A stretch of 64,000 bases of DNA, taken from NCBI GenBank assembly GCA_021813745.1, contig JAKAJO010000022.1, positions 78,773-142,772 of the forward strand, read 5' to 3'. The translations under genes and the position numbers were made by a program. Of this stretch, positions 56,005 through 63,396 are shown one piece after another; position 1 is the first letter of the stretch; each line of letters starts with the position of its first letter. Source of the stretch: Acidobacteriota bacterium (lineage in GTDB: Bacteria; Acidobacteriota; Terriglobia; Terriglobales; Acidobacteriaceae). Below the pieces are notes generated by a model. It ran no database searches. It saw only the letters and a program-made list of their open reading frames with translations, and had not been told where the DNA came from.

Positions 56005-59000
56005 TTGCAGATCAACTGGAAGAATATACGAACGCTAAATGGGGCTCAGTCAGAGGGCTTTGAAGAGTTCTGTACCCAACTGGCGCGTCGAGAGCATGTC
56101 GCAAGCGGGTCTGTCTTCACGCGAAAAGGAAGGCCTGACGCTGGAATCGAATGCTACTGGACCCTGCCGACGGGGGATGAACTCGGGTGGCAGGCCAAAT
56201 TCTTCCTGTCGCTCGACAATGCGCAGTGGCTCCAGCTGGACGATTCTGTGAGGACAGCACTGGATAAACATCCCCGCTTAGTCCGGTACTACGTTTGCGT
56301 GCCGACCGATCTGCCGGACGCCAGACTCACCGGCCAAACGAGTGCTTACCAGAAATGGCTCGATCACGTCACAAAATGGTCGGGCTGGGCAACGGATAAG
56401 AACATGTCGGTCCAGTTCATATGGTGGGGTAGCCATGAGTTGCTCGACAAGCTTGCCCTACCGGACAATGCAGGGCTTGCCAGATTCTGGTTCGATGCAG
56501 CGGTCTTCGATTCGAATTGGTTCGAAAAAAGACTTCAAGAGTCCATCAGCACCGCCGGCCCCCGATATTCACCCGAAGTCAACGTCGACCTACCGATCGT
56601 TCAAGAATTTGACGCTTTCGGTAGAACAGCTGCATGGGTGAAGAGGCTCAAGAAGTATGCCGCAAGCATCAGCAAAGCAGCTCGCATGGCAGGCTACGAT
56701 ACCAACAAACTAGGTGAACACCAGAAGCAGATTGATGCGGTACTTCAGTCGACGGAAATCGCGATTGCCATGATCCGAGAGATCACGGTGGAGCCCACGG
56801 GCCCGCTTTCGTTCACCGAATTGATCGAGCGGATGGATGCATTGCAGTCGGCAATAAAGGCCACGTCAGTTGAACTAAGCAATAGCGAGCGCGCCGAAGA
56901 TGAGAAGCCCAGGGATACGAAAGAGTACTCGTATCGCGAGAATCCATTCCGTTCGACGAGGTTTCGGCTACACGATCTAAATCGCGTTCTGGATGATGCT
57001 GTAATGACCTTCAAATACACGGAGAAGGTCGCCCGGAGCGCTTTCTTGATTCTCGATGGCACAGCCGGAATGGGCAAGACGCACCTCTTGTGCGACATCT
57101 CAACCAAACGACTTGGCGCAAATCTGCCCACAATCCTTCTTATGGGACAGCGCTTTTTGCAGCCGGGCGATCCTTGGACACAGGCGCTTCAGCAGCTTGA
57201 TCTGCCCCGATTGTCTGCGGAAGAATTCATTGGTTCTCTGGAAGCGGCAGCCCAGGCATCAAATGCACGCGCCTTGCTGATGATCGATGCGCTCAACGAG
57301 GGAGCTGGGCGGAACATCTGGCCAAATCACTTGAGTGCTTTTTTACAGCTCGCCACCCGATCGCCGTGGGTTTCGGTTGTTGTCAGTGTGCGAACCAGCT
57401 ACGAAGGACTGGTTTTGCCGTCGGGGGTCTCTGAAGAAGCTACGCGGGTTTGCCACTCAGGATTTGCAGATCATGAATTCAATGCAGCTAAGACATTCTT
57501 CCAACATTATGGGATTGAACTCCCATCCACGCCTCTTCTGGCGCCCGAGTACCGCAGTCCACTTTTTTTGAAGACCATGTGTGTGGGGCTAAAGAATGAG
57601 GGGCACTCAAGATTGCCGAGAGGGTTCCACGGCATTTCGCGGATCTTCAGGCTCTATACAAACGCCATCAATCGAAAGCTAGCAGAATCACTCGATTTCG
57701 ATCCACGGTCACATCTGGTTCAGATGGCGCTGCAGAGATTCGTGTCAGCTTTTCCATCCCCCGACACCCAGTGGCTTCCGCGCGAAGACTCCCTAAACCT
57801 GATCAATTCAATTCTTCCCAATCGATCATTTCACAATTCCCTATATCAGGGCCTCGTGGGAGAAGGTCTGCTCGTGGAAGACTTTGTCCGCCTTAAGGGA
57901 GATGAAGAGCAGGAATTCGTACATCTTGGATACGAACGCATTGCAGACCACCTCACGGCAGAAGTCGTGCTTGAAACCTGTCAGCACCGTAAGGCTTCAG
58001 AAACGTCAGGGAACACAGCGCTGACAGGTCAGGATGATCGAATTAGTACTGGAGTGTTGGAATCACTTTTCATCCAGGCCCCAGAAACACTGAAACAAGA
58101 GCTAATGGATTATGCACCTTCTGTGCTGAAGCATTGGCAATGGGCCGAGGCATTTCGCCAAAGCCTGGTTTGGCGCGTACCAAGTGCTTTCACGGATAGG
58201 ACGCTGCATTGGTTCAACGAGTCGATAGAGCGTGAGTCAGATGGCACTGAGGCACTCGAAGTGATCTTGACCCTCGCGAGTGTCCCTGATCATCCTTGGA
58301 ATGCGCAGTTTCTTGATCGGCAACTGCGAGGGCGATCGATGCCCGATAGAGATCGATGGTGGAGTATGAAGCTGCATTATCTCTACGCAGAACCTCAATC
58401 TGCGATCCATCGAATTATTGACTGGGCGTTGTCGGTCAAGGATACGGATCTGATAGCGAAAGACGTCATTCAGTTGATTTCGTCGACGTTGGCCTGGATG
58501 TTCTCGAGCTCCAATCGCTTCTTAAGGGATCGGGCCACTAAAGCGTGCCTTAACCTGTTGACAGGACGTGAAGCCCTTGCCGCCCTATTGGTTCGAAGGT
58601 TCGGAGAAGTTGACGACCTTTACATAAGGGAGCGAGTGCTTGCAGTTGCATATGGCGTCGCAATGCGCTCCAGCGACGCTGCGCGACTTCGCGAACTTGC
58701 GGATGCAGTGTTGGAAACAGTGTTCGCGAAAGTGCCCGTCTTACCGCATCTTCTGCTTCGTGATTACGCGAGGGGAGTGGTCGAGCGCTTGAACCGGTTG
58801 GCGCCACTTCCGGCCGAAACAATGCAGCGTGTGAGGCCCCCGTACGGAAGCAAATGGCCAAGGATTCCGTCTGAGAAGACGATAAAACAACTGCAGGAGT
58901 CGCTCGATGCCGACGGTAAAGAAACGCACGGCGCTCGTCGCATTGCCTTTTCCGTTTTGGATGACGACTTTGCTCGTTATGTCATCGGTACGAATTCGTG

Positions 59001-60561
59001 GTCCACAGACTGGCTTTCTCTCCGACTAGATCAACCCCCTTGGCGCTCCTACGAGGAGCTCATTAATGAATTCGGAACAGGGTTGAATCTCACAGTTCGA
59101 CCGGCGTGGGATGCGTATAACGATGCCGAGACGGATATCCGACGCATCTCCGCAATGAAGAGGATTGCCGAGTTCAGAGATTTGATTGACGGCGGTGATG
59201 GTCCAGAAGATGATCTCGAAGTCTCCCTGGCTGCGGCAAAAAGCGCAGTTGACAATGCCAGAATGAATTTGCTCAGTCAGCTGAATCAGGAACAAGTAAA
59301 CCGCTTAAATGAGATTTGGCGTTTACGCAAATCGACCTCCGGCGATCGCCCTCCACAGTTTGATCTGCGATTGATGCAACGCTACATTTTGAAACGCGTA
59401 TTTTCTTTAGGGTGGAGTGCGGACAAATTCGAGTACTTCGACACGCACGTAATTCAATATACGGGAAGAGAGGCTGCAAAGGCCGAACGCATCGGCAAGA
59501 AGTACCAATGGATTGCGTACCACGAGATCTGTGCACTGGTAGCTGACAACTTCCAACTCAGGGGCGACAGGGGCATGTCCGAGTCCGAAGAATCCTACGA
59601 CGGGCCTTGGCAGGATTTCTTTCGTGACATTGATCCATCCCACGCAATGCTCGGAACGGGCGGTGATCCCGAAGGCAACGAGACCTGGTGGGCGCCGCGG
59701 TTCGAACCGGATTGGGGTGACGGTGTAGACGGTAAATTGTGGGCCGAAGAAATCTCGGATTTTCCCCTCCCGGCGGAGCTCTTGACGGTAAGAGACTCAA
59801 AGGATGAGCAGTGGCTTGTTGCTGACCTGTCATTCGACAGAGGACGTCCTATTCCTGAGGGAATGGACAGAGAGGAAGTTGAGGCCCGCAAGCTTTGGTG
59901 CCATTTGACAGGCTTTCTCGTGCGCAGCGATGATGTCGCTGCTTTTTTGAAGTGGGCCGAAGGAGTCGACTTTTGGGGCCGATGGATGCCGCAAGTACCG
60001 TCTTCTACTCACGGGATATTTCTCGGTGAGTATCTGTGGTCACCCGCCTGGAAGCACTTCAACAATGCATATTACGGGAATGAGGGTTGGGTACAGCCGA
60101 AAAATGGCTGCCCCGTTGCGATCCGCACAGCCGCCTTTGAATATCACCAAGAATCTTCGGGATTCGACTGTTCGGTCGATTCGGGCTTTACACTGCACCT
60201 TCCCGATCAAGAATTAGCAAGTGTCCTAAACCTTAATTGGTCAGGTCAAGCCGCAGATTTTCGGGATCCGACCGGACAACTAGCCGCTACGGATCCGAGT
60301 GCATTTGCAAGCGGGCCCGCGGCCCTCCTACTCCGTCGCGATCTTATCGAAGAAATGGCTAACCGAGGCCTAAGCATTTGTTGGATGGTATTGGGCGAGA
60401 AGCACGCTTACGTTACAGGTCCCATGAAACGCTTAGGTGAGATCCACATTTCGGGAGCCTGTGCGTTGAAAGAGGGGCGAGTTGAAGGATTCGTTCACTT
60501 CATCAGGGATGGGAATCGGCAGGAACTGCACGAGGCGATTCTCACGACGAAGCGGTTCTGA
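56005..60561 (+). CDS. giant Mrr-like nuclease / STAND NTPase (Avs-like)
   Basis: 1518 residues, TTG start with GGAG 7 bases upstream. Residues ~15-70 look like an Mrr-type PD-(D/E)xK nuclease: Glu20/Glu21 (GFEEFCTQL), Asp45 (RPDAGIECYW) and the Gln63-x-Lys65 motif (LGWQAKFF). A STAND-like NTPase follows, with Walker A LDGTAGMGKTHLL (about 350) and Walker B LLMIDALNEGAG (about 424). The remaining 1000 residues are large, mostly helical and then unrecognised. This plan matches Avs-type antiphage sensors, especially those with an Mrr domain (Avs4), which detect phage proteins and then degrade DNA. The match is architectural; the target is unknown. It starts 43 bases after the YgjP-like gene. 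Confidence 0.8.
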   Translation: MQINWKNIRTLNGAQSEGFEEFCTQLARREHVASGSVFTRKGRPDAGIECYWTLPTGDELGWQAKFFLSLDNAQWLQLDDSVRTALDKHPRLVRYYVCVPTDLPDARLTGQTSAYQKWLDHVTKWSGWATDKNMSVQFIWWGSHELLDKLALPDNAGLARFWFDAAVFDSNWFEKRLQESISTAGPRYSPEVNVDLPIVQEFDAFGRTAAWVKRLKKYAASISKAARMAGYDTNKLGEHQKQIDAVLQSTEIAIAMIREITVEPTGPLSFTELIERMDALQSAIKATSVELSNSERAEDEKPRDTKEYSYRENPFRSTRFRLHDLNRVLDDAVMTFKYTEKVARSAFLILDGTAGMGKTHLLCDISTKRLGANLPTILLMGQRFLQPGDPWTQALQQLDLPRLSAEEFIGSLEAAAQASNARALLMIDALNEGAGRNIWPNHLSAFLQLATRSPWVSVVVSVRTSYEGLVLPSGVSEEATRVCHSGFADHEFNAAKTFFQHYGIELPSTPLLAPEYRSPLFLKTMCVGLKNEGHSRLPRGFHGISRIFRLYTNAINRKLAESLDFDPRSHLVQMALQRFVSAFPSPDTQWLPREDSLNLINSILPNRSFHNSLYQGLVGEGLLVEDFVRLKGDEEQEFVHLGYERIADHLTAEVVLETCQHRKASETSGNTALTGQDDRISTGVLESLFIQAPETLKQELMDYAPSVLKHWQWAEAFRQSLVWRVPSAFTDRTLHWFNESIERESDGTEALEVILTLASVPDHPWNAQFLDRQLRGRSMPDRDRWWSMKLHYLYAEPQSAIHRIIDWALSVKDTDLIAKDVIQLISSTLAWMFSSSNRFLRDRATKACLNLLTGREALAALLVRRFGEVDDLYIRERVLAVAYGVAMRSSDAARLRELADAVLETVFAKVPVLPHLLLRDYARGVVERLNRLAPLPAETMQRVRPPYGSKWPRIPSEKTIKQLQESLDADGKETHGARRIAFSVLDDDFARYVIGTNSWSTDWLSLRLDQPPWRSYEELINEFGTGLNLTVRPAWDAYNDAETDIRRISAMKRIAEFRDLIDGGDGPEDDLEVSLAAAKSAVDNARMNLLSQLNQEQVNRLNEIWRLRKSTSGDRPPQFDLRLMQRYILKRVFSLGWSADKFEYFDTHVIQYTGREAAKAERIGKKYQWIAYHEICALVADNFQLRGDRGMSESEESYDGPWQDFFRDIDPSHAMLGTGGDPEGNETWWAPRFEPDWGDGVDGKLWAEEISDFPLPAELLTVRDSKDEQWLVADLSFDRGRPIPEGMDREEVEARKLWCHLTGFLVRSDDVAAFLKWAEGVDFWGRWMPQVPSSTHGIFLGEYLWSPAWKHFNNAYYGNEGWVQPKNGCPVAIRTAAFEYHQESSGFDCSVDSGFTLHLPDQELASVLNLNWSGQAADFRDPTGQLAATDPSAFASGPAALLLRRDLIEEMANRGLSICWMVLGEKHAYVTGPMKRLGEIHISGACALKEGRVEGFVHFIRDGNRQELHEAILTTKRF

Positions 60562-60607
60562 CCATTCTGCTTTTAGGACCTCCTCCGCGCCGCGAGCCTG
60601 GTCGGCC

Positions 60608-60892
60608 TCACCGGAGGGTTGTCTTCTTCCTGGCACTCTCCCGTCCACGGAGTTCCGGGTTCTGATCGACTCCTTCTAAAAGCGTTGCCAATGATATCCC
60701 GAGGGTGGCAGCAATCTTGAGAAGGTTCGAAAAACTCAGGTTACTCTCGCCCCGTTCCACGGTTCCCATAAAGGTCCTGTGGACATTGCACTTGTCCGCA
60801 AATGCTTCTTGGGAAAAGCCTTGCGCTCGCCGAAGACCGCGAATACGTAGCCCGAGAACCTTCAACACGCGATTAGACAAGCCATTTGCCAT
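60608..60892 (-). CDS. XRE-family transcriptional regulator
   Basis: 94 residues. One helix-turn-helix domain over residues ~14-75 (RIRGLRRAQGFSQEAFADKC and TFMGTVERGESNLSFSNLL), similar to R-M controller proteins and to antitoxin-type repressors. The C-terminal 20 residues are basic. Two direct repeats TGTTTACATA lie 40-64 bases upstream of its start and may be its operator. It converges with the STAND gene and diverges from the small-gene chain beginning at 61208, so it could control either. Confidence 0.82.
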   Translation of the reverse strand: MANGLSNRVLKVLGLRIRGLRRAQGFSQEAFADKCNVHRTFMGTVERGESNLSFSNLLKIAATLGISLATLLEGVDQNPELRGRESARKKTTLR

Positions 60893-60931
60893 TAAGCAAG
60901 TGTTGAATCTTTGGCGCGTTTAGGTCTACAC

Positions 60932-60956
60932 TGTTTACATAGACATTGTTTACATA
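60932..60956. promoter_or_regulatory. direct repeat, probable operator
   Basis: TGTTTACATA at 60932-60941 and again at 60947-60956, start-to-start spacing 15. Its position between the XRE gene and the divergent small genes suggests a regulator binding site; the regulator is inferred. Confidence 0.45.
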
Positions 60957-60997
60957 TTCAAAGCAGGGTTGGGAATGCAGGATCACGACAGTAAAGT

Positions 60998-61095
60998 GTG
61001 GGCCGCATGTTGAAACGCGACGTAAGCCTCGCGCTTGGGAATCATTCTGGCAAGAGAAGGCAGGGATTGAGAGTTCGAATCTCTCTGCGGCCCAC
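60998..61095 (+). other. tRNA-like sequence with long acceptor-type stem
   Basis: GTGGGCCGCA at 60998-61007 pairs perfectly with TGCGGCCCAC at 61086-61095. Directly before the 3' strand is a canonical T arm, GAGAG-TTCGAAT-CTCTC at 61069-61085. Between them CGCGA...TCGCG and CTTG...CAAG can also pair. No normal D arm or 7-base anticodon loop with U33 could be assigned, so this is not called a functional tRNA. It may be a decayed tRNA, an unusual tRNA, or a tRNA-like structure. Confidence 0.4.
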
Positions 61096-61207
61096 CCAAT
61101 TGCGGATGCAGTGCGGATTGGCGGGCGATTTAGGCAGTCCAGCAAGAGCCAATGTCGGCCTTAAACGGTAAGGACTGCAGGTGACCTAGGCTGAAGGACT
61201 GAACGAA

Positions 61208-61600
61208 ATGACTCCACGTGAAAATCGGAAATCCAAAACGGGACCTCGGTCTGCGCAAAGAAAGTCAACACTTGCCGACGAATGGGCGTTTCCCAGCGAG
61301 CAAGAACGGCTCCCGATGCATATTCCTGAGGCGTATCAGGTGGCAATGGGCACGCGCGGAGAGATCCTGGCCTGGTTTGAGACAGTGCCCCGGAATTCGC
61401 GGGCAATCCTGATCCACTTTTCGAATGAGCGAAGCTACAGAATATACAGTCCGATCTACTGGTATCTGGCGCACAAGCTGCCGGAGATCGTCGCGCGTTC
61501 TCAGCGCCGCAGGTTCGAACAACTCGTGGATGAATTGACACGACCATCAATAGTGAGCCGGGATCCGTACCGCCCACCCAAGAAAGGCGACCCTAAATGA
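61208..61600 (+). CDS. unknown protein, 130 residues
   Basis: Not recognised. A basic N-terminus (TPRENRKSKTGPRSAQRKS) precedes a compact domain with YQVAMGTRGEILAWFETVP, RAILIHFSNERSYRIYS and LAHKLPEIVARSQRRRFEQL. AAGGA lies 9 bases before the ATG. Its stop overlaps the start of the next gene by 4 bases (ATGA). No membrane segment or catalytic motif stands out. It is first in a chain of small cargo genes. Confidence 0.6.
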   Translation: MTPRENRKSKTGPRSAQRKSTLADEWAFPSEQERLPMHIPEAYQVAMGTRGEILAWFETVPRNSRAILIHFSNERSYRIYSPIYWYLAHKLPEIVARSQRRRFEQLVDELTRPSIVSRDPYRPPKKGDPK

Positions 61601-61863
61601 AAGATGAAAGTTGGACTTTGACTGGTTGGTCAGCCGTACCCATCTTCCTGATGCTGGCAGTCACGCAAGTGGTTACAGCGCTAGTCGTATCGTTACCGGT
61701 CGCCTGGCTGGTTAATCACATATTTGCGGCTAACGCCATCTACACAGTTTTCGGTGTCGAGCACTTAGGGTACTGGCGAGTCATCGGACTTTTTGCGATA
61801 TTGTTCGTGGTCAAATTCAAGATCAAGTTCTCCGGTTCTTCCAAACGTAACCCGCCGATTTGA
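61597..61863 (+). CDS. small membrane protein, 88 residues
   Basis: Two or three predicted membrane helices (SAVPIFLMLAVTQVVTALVV, then PVAWLVNHIFAANAIY, and VIGLFAILFVVKFKIKF) with a basic C-terminus. It is coupled to the 130-residue gene by an ATGA overlap, so the pair probably functions together. Function unknown. Confidence 0.6.
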   Translation: MKDESWTLTGWSAVPIFLMLAVTQVVTALVVSLPVAWLVNHIFAANAIYTVFGVEHLGYWRVIGLFAILFVVKFKIKFSGSSKRNPPI

Positions 61864-61895
61864 GCATCGGCAACCTCTGCATGCTTGAGCTAGAC

Positions 61896-62156
61896 ATGGC
61901 CAATGAGCGCAAACTGACCTTCAATCCGCCCCTGAATGAGTCGGAGTTCGCAGGGCTGACGAACGCTGAAACTCTAGATTTCGCGTGCGACTGCGCTCGT
62001 TGGTTGGGTAAAGGCGACGGAACGCGCGAGCTCATTATTACCGAGGAAGAAGAAAAGCAGATGCTTCGGCCCTTGGGATGCGGATCGAAGCATACCTCGC
62101 GGCGCAATTTAAAGCGATCTGGATACTTGAACCCAAGAACGCCAGAAAATATTTAG
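61896..62156 (+). CDS. unknown small protein, possibly frameshifted
   Basis: 86 residues from ATG at 61896 (MANERKLTFNPPLNESEFAG onward); an earlier TTG at 61860 would overlap the stop of the membrane gene. Up to about residue 65 (ELIITEEEEKQMLRPLG) it looks like a protein. After that the other frame (61208-type spacing, next entry) looks more protein-like, so the two may be one gene broken by a frameshift near 62075. Confidence 0.4.
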   Translation: MANERKLTFNPPLNESEFAGLTNAETLDFACDCARWLGKGDGTRELIITEEEEKQMLRPLGCGSKHTSRRNLKRSGYLNPRTPENI

Positions 62157-62248
62157 CTTTGTCGCAACGAGCAAGTGGGCCAAATCCGGTCCGCACGTAT
62201 ACCTCTGAGTACGTAAAAAAGACCCGGCCAGCATTTTCGAGTTTATGA
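62078..62248 (+). CDS. small frame, 56 residues, possible 3' part of the preceding gene
   Basis: From ATG at 62078: MRIEAYLAAQFKAIWILEPK and on to VKKTRPAFSSL. Amphipathic and protein-like. It overlaps the preceding gene by about 80 bases in a different frame and its stop overlaps the next start by ATGA. Either a separate cistron or the continuation of the preceding gene after a frameshift. Confidence 0.35.
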   Translation: MRIEAYLAAQFKAIWILEPKNARKYLALSQRASGPNPVRTYTSEYVKKTRPAFSSL

Positions 62249-62634
62249 AGTCGTACCTGCCGACGGCATGGGACATGCCCACAGGCTTGCCTGTGGAGTC
62301 CGAATTCAATCGCGATATATACAACTCGGTTTCCAGCTTGATTGATCCAGCGACGGTTGCCGCTGCACTTCAGCAGATCTATGGGGACGAGCTTGCGACT
62401 CCCAACTATCGTCTCCCATTGAGAGAACCTAGGGAGCGGCGTCTCGCTCATCAATTCATGTTCATTCACGGCAAGGTTCTTGCCGAAAAAGAGCACGGCC
62501 AGGCGCGATCGGTGCACTTTAGGAACAAACTTTATTATCCCGATTCCAGTTCGAACCGCTCAAATAACGCGGTTTCATGTACAAATACATTCGTATCTTT
62601 CAACACAGCTCCGCTCCAGATAAAGCACTTATGA
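62245..62634 (+). CDS. unknown protein at the distal end, 129 residues
   Basis: Begins KSYLPTAWDMPTGLPVESEF after the Met; the protein-like core runs to about residue 90 (VAAALQQIYGDELATPNYRL and AHQFMFIHGKVLAEKEHGQA). The last 35 residues (from RFNKLYY-type sequence through PLQIKHL) are encoded inside the transposon end repeats and look non-native, so the gene may have been cut and extended when the element end was formed. Not recognised. Confidence 0.45.
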   Translation: MKSYLPTAWDMPTGLPVESEFNRDIYNSVSSLIDPATVAAALQQIYGDELATPNYRLPLREPRERRLAHQFMFIHGKVLAEKEHGQARSVHFRNKLYYPDSSSNRSNNAVSCTNTFVSFNTAPLQIKHL

Positions 62635-62668
62635 CCATTTTATGTACAAACATTTTTCTACTCAGACA
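62521..62668 (-). repeat. distal transposon end (L-like) with spaced repeats
   Basis: The terminal 27 bases (62642-62668) are the inverted copy of the glmS-side end with two mismatches. Internal copies of the TTTGTACAT unit lie at 62573-62586 (ATTTGTACATGAAA on the minus strand) and, degenerate, at about 62519-62540. The sites are separated by tens of bases, like the Tn7 left end. Confidence 0.85.
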
Positions 62669-62673
62669 ACCCC
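62669..62673. repeat. target-site duplication, distal copy (ACCCC)
   Basis: ACCCC directly after the ...CAGACA end, identical to 40419-40423. Confidence 0.93.
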
Positions 62674-62738
62674 AATCTTCCGTCTGCGCGCATCAACCGG
62701 TACACCGCGGCGATGCGCGCAGCGCGAACCACGTTCGA

Positions 62739-63251
62739 TTACCACCATTCCATCGATCGACCAGAGGGTACCTTGGCTGTCGTCTCAGGCCTGGGCGTGC
62801 GGAGCAGCAGGACGGGGCACTGCGCTAGCTTGACGATCTTTTCGGCGATGGAACCGAAGACCATGGGATACCAGCCGGAAAGGCCGTGGGTGGAGATGAC
62901 GATCATGTCGGCATCCTCGCGTTCGGCGGCCTCCAGAATGGCACCCGCAACATCGTTGCCTACTTCCACCTTGGAGGTCATCTTGATGCCGCGTGCGGCA
63001 AGCGCCTTCTGCGAGACCGCGAATCGCTCTTCCGCGGCCTTCTGCGCCTGCTCGACCACAGCCGCTTCAGTGAATGAATCCGGAACGGAAACGTTGGGAA
63101 ATGCAGGAATGACGTGGAGCAGAGCGATCTCCGCATTGAATTTCTCGGCCTGTTCGGTTGCCGCATCCAGTGCCGCATGTGAGGAAGCGCTGAAATCAAC
63201 AGGGACCAGAATTTTGGTCGGAATCGCACTGGTGGATTTTTCTTGAGACAT
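62739..63251 (-). CDS. universal stress protein
   Basis: 170 residues. UspA fold: KILVPVDFSASSHAALDAAT, VGNDVAGAILEAAEREDADM, then VISTHGLSGWYPMVFGSIAE with the glycine-rich nucleotide loop (G-x2-G...GS), and CPVLLLRTP. Probably an ATP-binding, stress-induced protein. ATG at 63251 has AAGGAG 7 bases upstream; the frame is open further upstream but is not Usp-like. It is the first chromosomal gene after the transposon. Confidence 0.92.
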   Translation of the reverse strand: MSQEKSTSAIPTKILVPVDFSASSHAALDAATEQAEKFNAEIALLHVIPAFPNVSVPDSFTEAAVVEQAQKAAEERFAVSQKALAARGIKMTSKVEVGNDVAGAILEAAEREDADMIVISTHGLSGWYPMVFGSIAEKIVKLAQCPVLLLRTPRPETTAKVPSGRSMEWW

Positions 63252-63396
63252 TGCATTCTCCTTGGCGGGCCGCTCTCGGAGCCGGCTGTGAATTTTCGCC
63301 ACCATCATACCAAGCGGCAGCTTGGGCCGGTGCGTGACCGGGCGCACAGCGATGCGGCCGCCAGATCCAGCATGCGCATGCAGGTTCGAAATCGCC

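Larger units (their letters stand above)
40424..62668. mobile_element. complete Tn7-like transposon in the glmS attachment site
   Basis: 22,245 bases bounded by 27-bp inverted repeats that start TGTCTG and share AAAAATGTTTGTACAT (two mismatches overall), flanked by ACCCC on both sides. The insertion point is 25 bases after the glmS stop codon, the classical attTn7 position. It encodes TnsA, TnsB, TnsC and one TnsD-type protein, all intact, so it may be mobile. No TnsE and no CRISPR-Cas genes were found. Cargo lies on both sides of the tns operon: small genes next to glmS, and a type I R-M, STAND NTPase and small-gene block on the other side. The tns operon reads toward the glmS-side end, the reverse of classical Tn7. 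Confidence 0.96.

Noticed and set aside
60998..61095. Functional tRNA-Sec or other tRNA gene.
   Set aside because: Acceptor and T arms are good, but no D arm and no anticodon stem with a seven-base loop and U33 could be built, so it is listed only as tRNA-like.
62038..62517. 159-residue minus-strand frame near the distal end.
   Set aside because: It overlaps the coupled plus-strand chain and shows no conserved features or ribosome site.
40440..62652. Transposon ends at TGTTTGTACAT (40440 and 62652).
   Set aside because: That choice leaves AAAAA and TTTTT as flanks, which are not a direct duplication. Extending 16 bases outward gives TGTCTG ends with a perfect ACCCC duplication and the exact 25-base distance from glmS.
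40424..62668. CRISPR-associated transposon (CAST).
   Set aside because: No repeat-spacer array and no Cas gene was found, and the single TniQ-family protein is a full-length TnsD, which fits glmS targeting.
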